From positions 173,601 to 237,600 of the forward strand of contig JAKFGP010000067.1 of NCBI GenBank assembly GCA_021502835.1: 64,000 nucleotides of DNA, in the 5' to 3' direction. How positions within the stretch are numbered: the stretch's first letter is position 1; each line of letters starts with the position of its first letter. Both the position numbers and the translations under genes were made by a program. This document shows positions 47,013 through 60,191 of this stretch, piece after piece. Source of the DNA: Streptomyces thinghirensis. Lineage in GTDB: Bacteria; Actinomycetota; Actinomycetia; Streptomycetales; Streptomycetaceae. The notes below the pieces were generated by a model, which worked only from the letters and a program-made list of their open reading frames with translations, was not told the DNA's origin and did no database searches.

Positions 47013-50000
47013 CTACGGTGCGAGCGCGTCGATCGCCTTCACGATCCGCTTGTCGGAGACGGGACGCCGTGCCCAGCGCGTGCGCGAAATAGCCGACCCG
47101 CAGCTCCTCGATCATCCAGCGGACGTCCAGGACCTGCTGCGGAACCGGCCGCCCCTGCGGCATCTGCTCCAGCAGCCACGCGTACTCGTCGCGCATCTCG
47201 TGGACCTTCTCCATCCGGGACGTGTCCCGCTGGACGCCGGTCGGCATCTGCTGCAGCCGCCGGTCCGCGGCGACCAGGTAGCGCATCAGGTCCGGCAGCC
47301 GCTTGATCCCCGCCTCCGTGACGAAGCCGGGCTTCACCAGGGCGTCCAGCTGCCCCCGCACGTCCTGGAGGTTCGCCAGCAGCGCGGGACTGCGTACGGC
47401 CTTCAGACGGCGCTCACAGGCCTGCCAGGCGGCCAGCACCTGCTGCACCTGCCCCACCGTACGGACGGTCGCGTCGACGATCTCCGCGCGGACCTTGTCG
47501 TAGAGCTTGCGGTACGACTCCTCGTCCCACGCCGGCCCGCCGAAGTCCGCGATCAGCTTGTCCGCCGCCGCCGTCGCGAGTCGTCGAACAGGGCCTGGAT
47601 CGAACCGTGCGGATTCGCGGACAGGTTCAGCTTCTGCTGGTTGGTCAGCTTCTCGGACGTGAACTTGGCGGGGCTGACCGGGATGTTGCGCAGGATCAGC
47701 CGGCGCGTGCCCTTCCACATCGCCTGCGCCTGCTCGGCCTCGGTGTCGAAGAGACGTACGGAGACGGTGTTCGCCGTCGGTCCGTCGTCGACCAGCGCCG
47801 GATACGCCCGCACCGGCTGACCCGCCCGGCGCGTCTCGGAAGACACGGGAGAGCGTGCCGATCGTCCTAGTCCGTCAGCCCGGTGCGCTCCAGGGACTCG
47901 CCGCCACTGCGCTCGGCGGTGGCCGCCGCGGCCTGGGAGAGGGCCTTGCGCGCCTCGGCTTCAGCCGGAGCTTCAGTGCCTCCAGATCCTTGTCCTCGGC
48001 CAGCTTGCGGCGCCGCTCGTCGGACGATCCGGAAAAGTGATCTTCAGGTGGTCGGGGACCCTCGACCAGTCGAAGTCCTCCGCGTCGAACGGCACCCCCA
48101 CCATGCGCTTCAGTTCCCGCGCCATGGTCACCGTCAGCGGCTCCTGGAGCGGCACGGCCCGGTCGAGGAACGCCTGCGCGTAGTTCGGCGCCGGGACGTA
48201 GTTGCGGCGGATCGGCTTGGGCAGCGATCGGATCAGTTCGTGACGACCTGCTCCCGCAGGCCCGGGATCTGCCAGTCGAAGCCCTCGTCCGTGACCTGGT
48301 TGAGCACCTGGAGCGGAACGTGGACGGTCACGCCGTCGGCGTCCGCGCCTCGGCTCGAACTGGTACGTCACCCGGAACTTCAGCGGCCCCTGCCGCCAGG
48401 AGTCCGGATAGTCGTCCTTGGTGACCGCCCCCGCCTTCTCGTTGATGAGCATCTCGCGCTCGAAGTCGAGGAAGTCGGGCTGCTTCGTGCCGCTTGTGCT
48501 TCCACCACGAGTCGAAGTGCGCACCCGACACGGCGTGTTCGGGCACCCGCTGGTCGTAGAAGTCGAACAGCGTCTCGTCGTCGACCAGGATGTCCCGGCG
48601 CCGGGCGCGGTGCTCCAGCTCCTCGACCTCGGTCAGCAGCTTGCGGTTGTCCGCGAAGAACTTGTAGGTGCGTACGCCAGTCGCCCTCGACCAGGGCGTT
48701 GCGGATGAACAGCTCGCGGCTGACCTCCGGATCGATCCGCCCGTAGTTCACCTTGCGCTGCGCCACGATCGGCACGCCGTACAGCGTGACCTTCTCGTAC
48801 GCCATGACGGCCGCCTGGTCCTTCTCCCAGTGCGGCTCGCTGTAGGTGCGCTTGAGGAGGTGCCCGGCGAGCGGCTCCACCCACTCGGGCTCGATCTTCG
48901 CGTTGACGCGGGCCCAGAGCCGGGAGGTCTCCACCAGCTCGGCGGACATCACGAAACGCGGGGCTTCTTGAAGAGCGCCGAGCCCGGGAAGATCGCGAAC
49001 CCGCGCTGCGCGCGCCCAGGTATTCGTTCTTCGCGCCCTCCTTCACGTCCTTCACGCCGACGTGGGAGAGGAGCCCGGCCAGCAGCGAGACGTGGACGCG
49101 GTCGTCGGGAGCGGCGTTGTCCTCGTCGTTGAGATGGAGGCCCATCTGCTTGGCGACCGTACGCAGCTGCTGTGTAGATGTCCTGCCACTCGCGGATGCG
49201 CAGGAAGTTGAGGTACTCCTGCTTGCACATCCGGCGGAAGGACGACGAGCCCCGCTCCTTCTGCTGCTCGCGGATGTACCGCCAGAGGTTGAGGAAAGCC
49301 AGGAAGTCGCTGGTCTCGTCCTTGAAGCGGGCGTGCTGCTGGTCGGCCTGGGCCTGTTTCTCCGCCGGCGCTCCCAGTGGTCCTGGATGGAGAGCGCCGC
49401 CGCTATGACCATGACCTCGCGGACACAGCCGTTCTTGTCGGCCTCCAGGACCATCCGCGGCCAGCCGCGGTCCACGGGCAGCTGGGCCAGCTTGTGGCCG
49501 GTGTCGGTCAGCCGCTTGCGTACGTCCTTCTGCCCGGGGTCGAGTGCGCCCCAGCTCCTGGAGGAGCTGTACACCGTCGCGGATGTTGCGGTGGTCCGGC
49601 GGATCGATGAAGGGAACTTCTCGATGTCGCCGAGGCCGGCCGCGGTCATCTGCAGGATGACGGAGGCGAGGTTCGTACGGAGGATCTCCGCGTCCGTGAA
49701 CTCCGGCCGGGCGACGAAGTCGTCCTCGCTGTAGAGCCGGATGCAGATGCCGTCACTGGTGCGTCCGCAGCGGCCCTTGCGCTGGTTGGCGCTGGCCTGC
49801 GAGATCGGCTCGATCGGCAGCCGCTGGACCTTGGTGCGGTGGCTGTACCGGGAGATCCGGGCGAATCCGGGGTCGATGACGTACTTGATGCCCGGGACGG
49901 TCAGCGAGGTCTCGGCGACGTTGGTCGCCAGAACGATCCTGCGCCCGGTGTGCTGCTGGAAGACGCGGTGCTGCTCGGCGTGCGAGAGCCGGGCGTACAA

Positions 50001-50972
50001 CGGCAGCACCTCAGTGAATCTGTACTTCTTCTTCTCGAGCGCGTCGGCCGTGTCCCGGATCTCCCGCTCACCGGAGAGGAAGACGAGGATGTCGCCCTTG
50101 CCCTCGCCCATCAGCTCCTCGACGGCGTCGGTGATCGCGGTGATCTGGTCGCGGTCGGCGTCATCGCCCTCTTCTTCGAGAAGCGGCCGGTACCGCACCT
50201 CCACCGGATACGTCCGCCCGCTGACCTCGATGATCGGGGCGTCGCCGAAGTGCCGGGAGAAGCGCTCGGGGTCGATGGTCGCCGAGGTGATGACGACCTT
50301 GAGGTCCGGCCGCTTCGGCAGCAGCTGGGCGAGGTAGCCCAGCAGGAAGTCGATGTTGAGGGACCGCTCGTGCGCCTCGTCGATGATGATCGTGTCGTAG
50401 GCGCGCAGCTCGCGGTCGGTCTGGATCTCGGCGAGCAGGATGCCGTCCGTCATCAGCTTGATGAAGGTGGCGTCCGGGTTCACCTGGTCGGTGAACCGCA
50501 CCTTCCAGCCGACGGCCTCACCGAGCGGGGTGTCCAGCTCGTCCGCCACCCGCTCGGCGACGGTGCGGGCGGCGATCCGCCGCGGCTGGGTGTGCCCGAT
50601 CATGCCGCGGACGCCGCGGCCCAGCTCGACGCAGATCTTCGGGATCTGGGTGGTCTTCCCGGACCCCGTCTCACCGGCGACGATGACGACCTGGTGATCA
50701 CGGATGGCCTCCGCGATCACGTCCTTCTTCTGGCTGACGGGCAGCTGCTCGGGGTAGCTGACGGCGGGCACGCGGGCTCGGCGCTCACCGATGCGCAGCT
50801 CGGCCTTGGCCACCTCCGCCTCGATCTCGGCGAGAACGGTGGCGCGGGCCTCCGGCTTACGGATCTTCCGCGCACCCTCGAGCCTGCGGCCGAGCCGGTG
50901 CGCGTCGCGCAGGGACAGCTCGGTCAGCCGGGGGGCGAGGGTGCCGAGGGCGGGGGCGGGGTGCGTAGACAT
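47013..50972 (-). CDS. hrpA: ATP-dependent RNA helicase HrpA (frameshifted)
   Basis: DEAH-box helicase of about 1,320 residues, as expected. The start MSTHPAPALGTLAPRLTELS at 50972 is clean through the whole helicase core: VVIVAGETGSGKTTQIPKIC (motif I), HTQPRRIAARTVAERVADEL (Ia), YDTIIIDEAHERSLNIDFLL (DEAH), VVITSATIDPERFSRHFGDA (SAT), IVLATNVAETSLTVPGIKYV, and QRKGRCGRTSDGICIRLYSE (QRxGRxGR). Breaks start at about 49560 and continue into the HrpA-specific C-terminal part, which remains readable (LFIRNALVEGDW, LEPHWEKDQAA, ARVNAKIEPEWVEPLAGHLL, MIEELRVGYFAHALGT, KRIVKAIDALAP stop 47013). In other bacteria it rescues stalled ribosomes. Confidence 0.93.
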
Positions 50973-51087
50973 ACGGGTCCCAGGATCTCATCCCCGCGAA
51001 TTTCGTGGCGAACGATTTCGTCCGGCCGCGCCGACCGTACCCCGCGCAACACAAAACCCCGACGATGATCTCGACGGGGGTTGAATG

Positions 51088-51163
51088 TGGCTGGGGCCGG
51101 GGTCGAACCGGCGACCTATCGCTTTTTCAGGCGATCGCTCGTGCCCAACTGAGCTACCCAGCC
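51088..51163 (-). tRNA. tRNA-Phe (anticodon GAA)
   Basis: Minus strand GGCTGGGTAGCTCAGTTGGGCACGAGCG, anticodon loop CTGAAAA (GAA), variable and T-arm GTCGCCGGTTCGACCCCGGC and acceptor CCCAGCC. Two extra bases relative to a standard tRNA-Phe (D-loop GGGC, anticodon stem AAAAAG) look like sequence errors. Confidence 0.92.
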
Positions 51164-51186
51164 GCGAGGTTTCACGTGAAACCTCA

Positions 51187-51262
51187 GCGGTCCTGACGGG
51201 ATTTGAACCCGCGGCCTCCACCTTGACAGGGTGGCGAGCACTCCAAACTGCTCCACAGGACC
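51187..51262 (-). tRNA. tRNA-Asp (anticodon GTC), copy 2
   Basis: Minus strand GGTCCTGTGGAGCAGTTTGGAGTGCTCGCC, anticodon arm CACCCTGTCAAGGTGG, T-arm CGCGGGTTCAAATCCCG, acceptor CAGGACC. Same sequence as copy 1 apart from single-base differences. Confidence 0.95.
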
Positions 51263-51298
51263 AAGCTCGTGTACGACAGTGTCGCACACCGTACTGCG

Positions 51299-51371
51299 TG
51301 CCCCCAACGGGATTCGAACCCGTGCTACCGCCTTGAAAGGGCGGCGTCCTAGGCCGCTAGACGATGAGGGC
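51299..51371 (-). tRNA. tRNA-Glu (anticodon TTC)
   Basis: Minus strand GCCCTCATCGTCTAGCGGCCTAGGACGCC, anticodon loop CTTTCAA (TTC), T-arm CACGGGTTCGAATCCCGT and acceptor TGGGGGC. Seventy-three bases. The order Glu-Asp-Phe on one strand is a typical Streptomyces tRNA operon. Confidence 0.95.
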
Positions 51372-51451
51372 TATCGGCCCGCCTGGGCGCTTCTCAGCGC
51401 GTCGGGGACGTGAGAAGCATATGGGATGGCGGGAGGTATCGCCAAAACGGT

Positions 51452-53023
51452 TTACGGAGGGCTGGGGGTCGGGCCGGTCGGGGACGGCCCCGTGCCGGTG
51501 GGGGTGGGGCTCGTGCCGGTGGGGGACGGGGTCGCGCCCGGCTGGTTCTCCTTGGGGAGATGGCGGCTGACCTCGGCCGTCGTCAGGCCCAGGCCGCCCA
51601 GCTTGATCTCGTCCCAGGCCTGGAGGCGCCGGTTGTCCCGGTCGAAGTAGAGGATCGACGCCTGGATCGGGTCGGGGTGCTTGCCCTCGACCGCGCGCAG
51701 GCCGCTGCCGCCGGTGGAGCCCTCGATACGCAGGCGGGTGCCGTACTTCATGAGCTCCATGTCCTCGCGGTGGACGTGCCCGGCGAGGACCAGTGGCACC
51801 GCGCCGTCGACCTCCCGGGCCGCCGACGGCTCGTGGGCGACGGCGACGTCCACGGGGGTGCCGGCCGCGCTCTGGTCGCGCAGGGCGGAGGCCAGGCGCG
51901 CGCCGGCCAGTTCCTGGGAGGCCTCCGCGCCGTCCGGCTTGGAGCGGTCGGGGGTGAACTGCGGGTCGCCGATGCCGGCGAAGCGCAGGCCCGCGACGGT
52001 CCGGGCCCGGCCGTCGTCCAGGACTGCACGTTCTTGAGGCGCTTCAGATACTCCTGGGTGACGCGGGAGTCGTGGTTGCCGCGGACCCAGACGTAGGGGG
52101 CGCCGAGGTCCTCGATGGGGTCCAGGAAGCCGTTCTCCGCGGCCGTGCCGTGGTCCATCGTGTCGCCGGAGTCGACGATCACGTTCACCTTGTACTGCTC
52201 CACCAGCGAGGCGATGATCTTCCAGCTCGCCGGGTTCAGGTGGATGTCCGACACGTGCAGGACGCGGATCGTGGTCGGGTCCGGCTGGTAGGCGGGGAGC
52301 GTGGAGGTGACGTCGTAGAGCTTGGTCACATTCGTCACCAGGCGGGCCAGCTCCTTCTGGTAGACGTCGAACTCGGTGACGATGCTGCGCGCGTTGCCGA
52401 CGAGGGAGGGCGCGGAGGAGAGCAGCCCGGAGAACCTCGGCTCCAGGACCGAGTCGGGGTTCCAGGTGGCGTACGCGGTGCCGCCGGAGGCGACCAGGAG
52501 GGTGAGGGGCGGGGCCGCCGGCCGCGAGGGCGCGCCGGGGGCGCCGGTAGACGGCGAGGCCGAGGGCGGTGGCGCCGGTGACGACGGCGACGCAGGAACG
52601 GACGGCGAGGTCGAGGGTGCCGTGTTCGACGTCCCGGGCGACCTCGTCCTGGAGACCGGAGAGGCGTTCGGGGTGGTCGACGAGTGCCTGGGCGCGGTCG
52701 GGGTCGAGCTGGTCGACGTTGACGTCGAGGCGGACCGGGGCGATGTGGCTGTCGAGCTGGAGGGCGCCCAGCGGTGAAACGTTGATCTTCGTGCCGCCGG
52801 TGACGGACGGGCGCAGGGTCATCGTCGTGTTCATGGGGCCGACGGGGGACGCGGACGTCACCCACGACGAGCAGGCCCAGCCAGGCGCCGAGCAGGACGA
52901 CGGCGACGAGGCCGACGGCACGGGTCCAGGGGCGCGACCGGGGGCGAGTTCGACCGCCGGGGACGCCCGGCGGGCGTGGTGGCGGCGGATGAGGGCGCGC
53001 GGGGCGTTGCGGATGGGGTTCAT
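51452..53023 (-). CDS. Membrane-anchored metallophosphoesterase
   Basis: About 520 residues. MNPIRNAPRALIRRHHARRA precedes a helix (VGLVAVVLLGAWLGLLVVGD), then an extracytoplasmic part (TKINVSPLGALQLDSHIAPV, LQDEVARDVEHGTLDLAVRS), a second membrane region near 52560, and the calcineurin-like domain: IRVLHVSDIHLNPASWKIIA (DxH metal motif), NVIVDSGDTMDHGTAAENGF (GDxxD-type), PYVWVRGNHDSRVTQEYLK (GNHD) and VPLVLAGHVHREDMELMKYG (GHxH). It ends in a Pro/Thr/Gly/Ser tail of SPTPTGTG repeats to 51452. All four metal motifs are intact, so it is probably an active phosphodiesterase on the cell surface. Indels near 52020, 52430, 52520, 52850 and 52940. Confidence 0.85.
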   Translation of the reverse strand: MNPIRNAPRALIRRHHARRASPAVELAPGRAPGPVPSASSPSSCSAPGWACSSWVTSASPVGPMNTTMTLRPSVTGGTKINVSPLGALQLDSHIAPVRLDVNVDQLDPDRAQALVDHPERLSGLQDEVARDVEHGTLDLAVRSCVAVVTGATALGLAVYRRPRRALAAGGPAPHPPGRLRRHRVRHLEPRLGPGAEVLRAALLRALPRRQRAQHRHRVRRLPEGAGPPGDECDQALRRHLHAPRLPAGPDHDPRPARVGHPPEPGELEDHRLAGGAVQGERDRRLRRHDGPRHGRGERLPGPHRGPRRPLRLGPRQPRLPRHPGVSEAPQERAVLDDGRARTVAGLRFAGIGDPQFTPDRSKPDGAEASQELAGARLASALRDQSAAGTPVDVAVAHEPSAAREVDGAVPLVLAGHVHREDMELMKYGTRLRIEGSTGGSGLRAVEGKHPDPIQASILYFDRDNRRLQAWDEIKLGGLGLTTAEVSRHLPKENQPGATPSPTGTSPTPTGTGPSPTGPTPSPP

Positions 53024-53176
53024 CACCTCGGCCAGGACGTGCGTGACTGCAGGCTCCGGACGCGGGCCATTGGTCCCGTATGCCCATGGCCCGGGGCGGG
53101 TATGCGGGGACGACTGTGTCGACGCGCGGCGCCGGCGGCTGTGTCGTATGCCACGGTCGTACCCGACAATGGGCCT

Positions 53177-53527
53177 GTGCTGGAGATGACGCGCGAGGAG
53201 TTCGAGGAACTGGTCGCCGAGGCCCTGGACCGGATCCCGCCGGAGCTGACGCGGCTGATGGACAACGTGGCGGTGTTCGTCGAGGACGAACCGCCGACGG
53301 ACGATCCCGAGCTGCTCGGGCTGTACGAGGGGACGCCGCTGACCGAACGCGGGGAGTGGTACGCGGGGGTGCTGCCGGACCGGATCACCATCTACCGGGG
53401 GCCGACACTGCGGTTCTGCGAGACGCGCGAGGACGTGGTCGCGGAGACCGAGGTGACGGTGGTGCACGAGATCGCGCACCACTTCGGGATCGACGACGCG
53501 CGGCTGCACGCCCTCGGGTACGGGTGA
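53177..53527 (+). CDS. Zincin-like metallopeptidase family protein
   Basis: 117 residues, clean frame. The GTG gives VLEMTREEFEELVAEALDRI; an ATG three codons on is the alternative. PPELTRLMDNVAVFVEDEPP, LLGLYEGTPLTERGEWYAGV and LPDRITIYRGPTLRFCETRE lead to VVAETEVTVVHEIAHHFGID, where HEIAHHFGID is an HExxHxxGxxD zinc site. This family (possible acidic-pocket minimal metallopeptidases) is widespread in actinobacteria; its substrate is unknown. It is divergent from the phosphoesterase. Confidence 0.9.
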   Translation: MLEMTREEFEELVAEALDRIPPELTRLMDNVAVFVEDEPPTDDPELLGLYEGTPLTERGEWYAGVLPDRITIYRGPTLRFCETREDVVAETEVTVVHEIAHHFGIDDARLHALGYG

Positions 53528-53624
53528 CGCGCTCGGGTCAAGGTCCGCCGCTCGTGGCGCGTGTCCTCTTGTGGGTGACGGGAGTTGGGCACGGCGACTC
53601 CTTGACCCCCGGAGGTGGCCGCCC

Positions 53625-54220
53625 GTGCGCCCCTTGTACGTTCCCGTCCGTCTGGCCGCCACGGTCGTGGCCGCCGCCGCCGCCACCGGCTGCATGAGCG
53701 TCGGCGACGACGCGCCCGGCGGGGGCGCCAGGCCGTCGCACTCCGCCGGGGAGCGGGGTGGCGGGGCACCCGACGGCGGCCCCGCGGCGACGGGCGGGGA
53801 ACGCCGGGTACGATCGCGGCGGCCGCCGACAAGGACCGGGGCGCGGCAAGGGGAAGAAGGGCAAGGACGACGGCGGGGGCAAGGGCGAGGGCGAGAAGGA
53901 GGGCGGCGAGGGAAGGGACGCCACCCCTTCGGCCCCGCTGCCCGACCGTCCGACCGGGGCACCGCCGCCGGCCAAGGGCGGGGACGACGGCCGGCGCCCA
54001 CCCGTACGCCGCCCGCGGAGCCCAGCCGGACGGTCGAGCCGCAGCCGACGCGAGCCCCCGGAGCCGCCCGCCTCACCGACGCCGGAGCCGACGGTGGCGG
54101 AGCCGTCCTCGTCGGCGCACGAGCCGCCGGGGACGCAGCTGGCGCAGCGGGAGCCGGCTCCCGAGGCCGGGGCCCCGGTGAGGGCAGCGCCTGCGCGATG
54201 GCTTCGGCGCGGGGCGATAG
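53625..54220 (+). CDS. Low-complexity putative lipoprotein (frameshifted)
   Basis: The GTG (VRPLYVPVRLAATVVAAAAA) has GGAGGTGG about 8 bases before it. TVVAAAAATGCMSVG is a lipoprotein signal with the Cys in AATGC. The remainder is charged and repetitive (GKGKKGKDDGGGKGEGEKEG, then Pro/Thr/Glu-rich TPEPTVAEPSSSAHEPPG) and is broken by at least three indels; the stop at 54220 is the first that fits a frame reading GDGFGAGR-like residues and is uncertain. No domain is recognised. It would be a disordered cell-surface protein. Confidence 0.5.
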
Positions 54221-54450
54221 CCCGGCTGAGCTGGGCATGTGCTACTCGGTTTGCCTTCAGGGGCGAGGGGTGCGTATGGTGGTAGATCGTTTGATCCCAT
54301 TTGCTCGGCGCCACCGCAGAGCGCGCCGTGCGCGCGTACTCTCTCCTGTGCCGTGGTGGACCGCATTGAGGCGGTCGTATTGCGAATCGCGATTCACGGA
54401 GTTGACGGGCGCGTGCCGACTGAGAGACTCCGGAAGGTTTCGCATTCTGC

Positions 54451-56746
<2,296 letters not shown>

Positions 56747-56874
56747 CGTCTGAACGTCTGAGGTCGCGCGTGGCCTCCGCCCTGCCGGGTGGAGGCCACG
56801 GCGCTTTGTTCAGGCGCTTTGTTCAGGCCACTGAGTGACGCATGTCACGCCCGCCACAGGGGAATTGCTGGGGC

Positions 56875-58404
56875 ATGACAGATGACGCTAAGGCGAGTGG
56901 GCTGTCGGACGAGGAACGGCTGGCCCAGCTCGGCTACACCCAGGTTCTGGCCCGCCGCATGTCGGCGTTCTCCAACTACGCGGTCTCCTTCACCATCATC
57001 TCGGTCCTCTCGGGTTGCCTGACCCTCTATCTCTTCGGCATGAACACGGGCGGCCCCGCCGTCATCACGTGGGGCTGGGTCGCCGTCGGCCTGATGACCC
57101 TCTTCGTCGGCCTGGCGATGGCCGAGATCTGCTCGGCGTACCCGACCTCGGCGGGCCTGTACTTCTGGGCGCACCGCCTCGCACCGCCCCGCACGGCGGC
57201 CGCCTGGGCGTGGTTCACGGGCTGGTTCAACGTGCTGGGCCAGGTCGCGGTGACCGCCGGCATCGACTTCGGCGCCGCGTCCTTCCTGGGCGCCTACCTG
57301 AACCTCCAGTTCGACTTCGAGGTCACGCCGGGCCGCACGATCCTCCCTCTTCGCCGCGATCCTCGTCCTCCACGGCCTCCTGGAACACCTTCGGCGTCCG
57401 CATCGTCGGCCTCTCAACAGCATCAGCGTCTGGTGGCACGTCGCCGGCGTCGCGGTCATCGTCGGCGCGCTGACCTTCGCCCCCGACCAACACCAGTCGG
57501 CGTCCTTCGTCTTCGGCGAGTTCGTCAACAACACCGGCTGGGGCAGCGGCGTCTACGTCGTCCTCATCGGCCTCCTCATGGCCCAGTACACCTTCACCGG
57601 CTACGACGCCTCCGCCCACATGACCGAGGAGACGCACGACGCGGTCCACGGCCGGCCCGAAGGGCATCGTCCGCGCCATCTGGACGTCCTGGATCGCCGG
57701 CTTCGTCCTCCTCCTCGGCTTCACCTTCGCCATCCAGTCTTACGAGGTGCGCCCTGACGTCCCCACGGGGCGCCGCCCGCCCAGATCCTGCTCGACGCCC
57801 TCGGCGCGACCGCCGGAAGCTGCTCCTCCTCGTCGTCATCGGGGCGCAGCCTCTGCGGTATGGCGTCGGTGACGGCCAACAGCCGCATGATCTACGCCTT
57901 CCCGCGACGGCGCGCTGCCCTATTCCCACGTCTGGCACACGGTCAACCCGCGCACCCGCACGCTGGTCGCGGCGGTCTGGTTGGCGGCACCGGCCGCGCT
58001 GGTCCTCGGCCTGCCCTACCTGATCAACGTCACGGCGTACGCGGCGGTGACGTCGATCGCCGTCATCGGCCTCTACATCGCGTACGTCATCCCGACCCCT
58101 GCTGCGCGTCCGCAAGGGCGCCGCCTTCGAACGCGGACCCTGGCACCTGCCGCTGGTCGCAGGCGGTGGGCGTGGTGGCGGTGGCGTGGGTCGGCGTCAT
58201 CACGGTCCTGTTCATGCTGCCGCAGGTCTCCCCGGTCACCCGGGAGACCTTCAACTACGCGCCGATCGCCGTCCTGGTCGTCCTCGGCTTCGCCGCGACC
58301 TGGTGGCTGGCCTCGGCCTCGCCACTGGTTCCTCAACCCCGACCACGAACGCACCTGCCCGCGTGCCGCCCGCGCGAACGCTCCCGGAGCCGGTGGATCC
58401 GTAA
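56875..58404 (+). CDS. APC-superfamily amino acid permease
   Basis: About 510 residues, 12 helices expected. MTDDAKASGLSDEERLAQLG and YTQVLARRMSAFSNYAVSFT is the AAT/GABA-permease type N-terminus, SVLSGCLTLYLFGMNTGGPA continues helix I, and AEICSAYPTSAGLYFWAHRL is the consensus amphipathic region of helix III. VVLIGLLMAQYTFTGYDASA with HMTEETHDA and FVLLLGFTFAIQSYE follow; ASVTANSRMIYAFSRDGALP is readable around 57860-57920. The end RTLPEPVDP stops at 58404. Indels near 57345, 57412, 57660, 57765, 57815, 57910 and 58100-58160. Related permeases import GABA, choline-like or aromatic amino acids; the substrate is not assigned. Confidence 0.88.
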
Positions 58405-58512
58405 CCACCGCGTCCCACGACACCGGCGCGACGCGGCCGGGACGCCGATACCCGATCGGCGTCCCGGCCGCGTCGGCCATGCTCGGCGTGGCAACATCAC
58501 GCAACACGCCCC

Positions 58513-58586
58513 GGGCCCTTAGCTCAATCTGGCAGAGCAGTGGACTTTTAATCCATTGGTTGTGGGTTCGAGTCCCACAGGGCCTA
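58513..58586 (+). tRNA. tRNA-Lys (anticodon TTT)
   Basis: GGGCCCTTAGCTCAATCTGGCAGAGC, anticodon arm TGGACTTTTAATCCA (TTT), TTGGTTGTGGGTTCGAGTCCCACAGGGCCT. In a GC-rich genome AAA codons are rare, but the tRNA is retained. It lies between the permease and a MerR gene with a terminator after it. Confidence 0.95.
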
Positions 58587-58627
58587 CGGTTTTGCAGGCG
58601 GGCGCACGCCCTCTGACTCTGCACGGC

Positions 58628-58661
58628 GGCGCCCGGGTCGGCTTCGGCCGACCCGGGCGCC
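58628..58661. terminator. Strong bidirectional terminator
   Basis: GGCGCCCGGGTCGGC-TTCG-GCCGACCCGGGCGCC, a perfect 15-bp stem with a UUCG tetraloop, between tRNA-Lys and the convergent MerR gene. Confidence 0.95.
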
Positions 58662-58699
58662 GACTCGTTCCCGGGCTCGTGCGTGAGCGAAAGCTTCTC

Positions 58700-59635
58700 T
58701 TACCGGCGGCGCAGGGCCTTGATCATCCAGGGCTGGAAGGGAAGGTGCGCGGGAACCACCCGCCAGTCGCTGACGATCCAGACCAGGCGCCAGTAGCGCT
58801 CGACGAGCGGGTCGTGTCCCGCCTCGAATTGCCGGGCCATCCACTCCCGCAGCTCCGTGCCGTCAGGGCGGCCGAGGGCGGCGGCGAAGTGCCCCACGAC
58901 GGCGTCGACTAACGGGACGGCATCGTCACCGTCCGGGTCGATGCCCGCGCCCTCGGCGGCGGCGACAGTCCGTCTGACGATGGGGATGAGCCCTGCCACT
59001 GCATCGGGAGCTGCACCCGGCAGGGCGTCCGCGTCGGCGGCGGGACTGCCGCATGCGCCATGCGCGCGCGGAAGCCGTCGTCGGCGATGAGTGCCGGCGA
59101 TCTCCATCCACGCGGCGAGCTGGGCGTCGGAAGGAACGTCGGGGAGCTCGGGCAAGGCGGGTGCGCGCGGCGCGGCAGTACTGCGGTGTGAGGGTGTCGG
59201 TGCCGAGGTCGGCGATGAAGTCGGTCACCATGCGCCGTCGTTCGTCGGAGGTGAGGCGGGTGAGGCGGTGCATGAGAACTGTCTCCTCGGGGCTCGAGCC
59301 GCGCTGGGCAATGAGACGCAGCATGCTGTGCCGCATGTGCAGCACGCGGATCCGGAGGGTGGCGTCGGTGCGCGCGGCGGCGACGTCGGCGACGGGGGAG
59401 GTCGCCGTCCAGGACGCGGCGGACGGTGGCGAGGTCGACGTCCAGCTCCTGCAGGACGCAGATGAGGTGGAGTCGGGCCCAGGGCCGCGTCGCTGCAACG
59501 GCGGTAGCCGGCCGGGGGTGCGGTGAGTGGGTGGGCAGCAGGCCGGTGTCCGAGTAGAACCGGATCGTCCGTACCGGGCACGCCGGTGCGGGCGGACAGG
59601 GTCACCGATCGAGTACGGGGCGTCGCGCCGTTCAT
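58700..59635 (-). CDS. MerR-family transcriptional regulator
   Basis: About 310 residues. Corrected N-terminus MNGATPYSIGDLSARTGVPV, then TIRFYSDTGLLPPTHRTPAG and YRRYDAAAL are the MerR winged helix; ICVLQELDVDLATVRRVLDG is the linking helix. The effector part reads VADVAAARTDATLRIRVLHM, RLTSDERRRMVTDFIADLGT and LTPQYCRAARTALPELPDVP, and then GTELREWMARQFEAGHDPLV with WRVVPAHLPFQPWMIKALRR to the stop at 58700. No metal-binding cysteines, so it probably senses a small molecule. Indels near 59440-59600, 59165 and 59070. Divergent target not visible; the gene before it is a GntR regulator. Confidence 0.85.
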
Positions 59636-59738
59636 GACGCACACTCTCCGGTCTCCAGTCACTCGGAGAGTCAAGCGGCACGGGAGACTCGCGCATTGAC
59701 GCTCACCCGGCGACGCACACATATAGCCTGACGGACTG

Positions 59739-60017
59739 TCAGTTGGCGGTCCCGTCCTCGTTGTCGGGGACTCGCGCACGAAGGTTCCCCTTGACGGGGA
59801 CGGTGATGAGCAGCCCTTGTTCTCGCAGTTCTCGGACGGCTCGGCGGATGGTGCTGACGGCCACGCCGTACTCCTCCGAGAGATCAGGCGCCCGCCGGGC
59901 AGGCGCGCGCGCCCACAGGAAGTCGCCCCGTCCGAATCTGCTCTGGTGATGCGGTGCGCGACCTGTAGATACACGTACACGTGACTTCGCCGGGTCGTGG
60001 CCGCCATTGACGGTCAT
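59739..60017 (-). CDS. Short GntR-family regulator
   Basis: 92 residues. The start MTVNGGHDPAKSRVRVSTGR is followed by a GntR winged helix that is clear after indel correction (VYLQVAHRITRAI, GARLPGGRDLSEEYGVAVST, IRRAVRELREQGLLITVPVK) and an end RVPDNEDGTAN at 59739. There is no effector-binding domain, so it belongs to the small GntR proteins that act alone or with a partner, common near xenobiotic or conjugative functions in Streptomyces. It lies upstream of the MerR gene on the same strand with about 100 bases between them. Confidence 0.75.
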   Translation of the reverse strand: MTVNGGHDPAKSRVRVSTGRAPHHQSRFGRGDFLWARAPARRAPDLSEEYGVAVSTIRRAVRELREQGLLITVPVKGNLRARVPDNEDGTAN

Positions 60018-60191
60018 CAGCTACGCCTGAACGCTAAAGCGCTGGGTAACAGGTGCCAATGGGTGCAACCGTCCGCTACCTATTGCTGCCGGACGCTCCC
60101 TAGTGCACTGTGTTCTGACAGTAACGCAGAGACCCGGCGGCATTCGGCAGGGCCCACTCGGGGCACGGCCAACGCTTACCAGAGCGTCGAC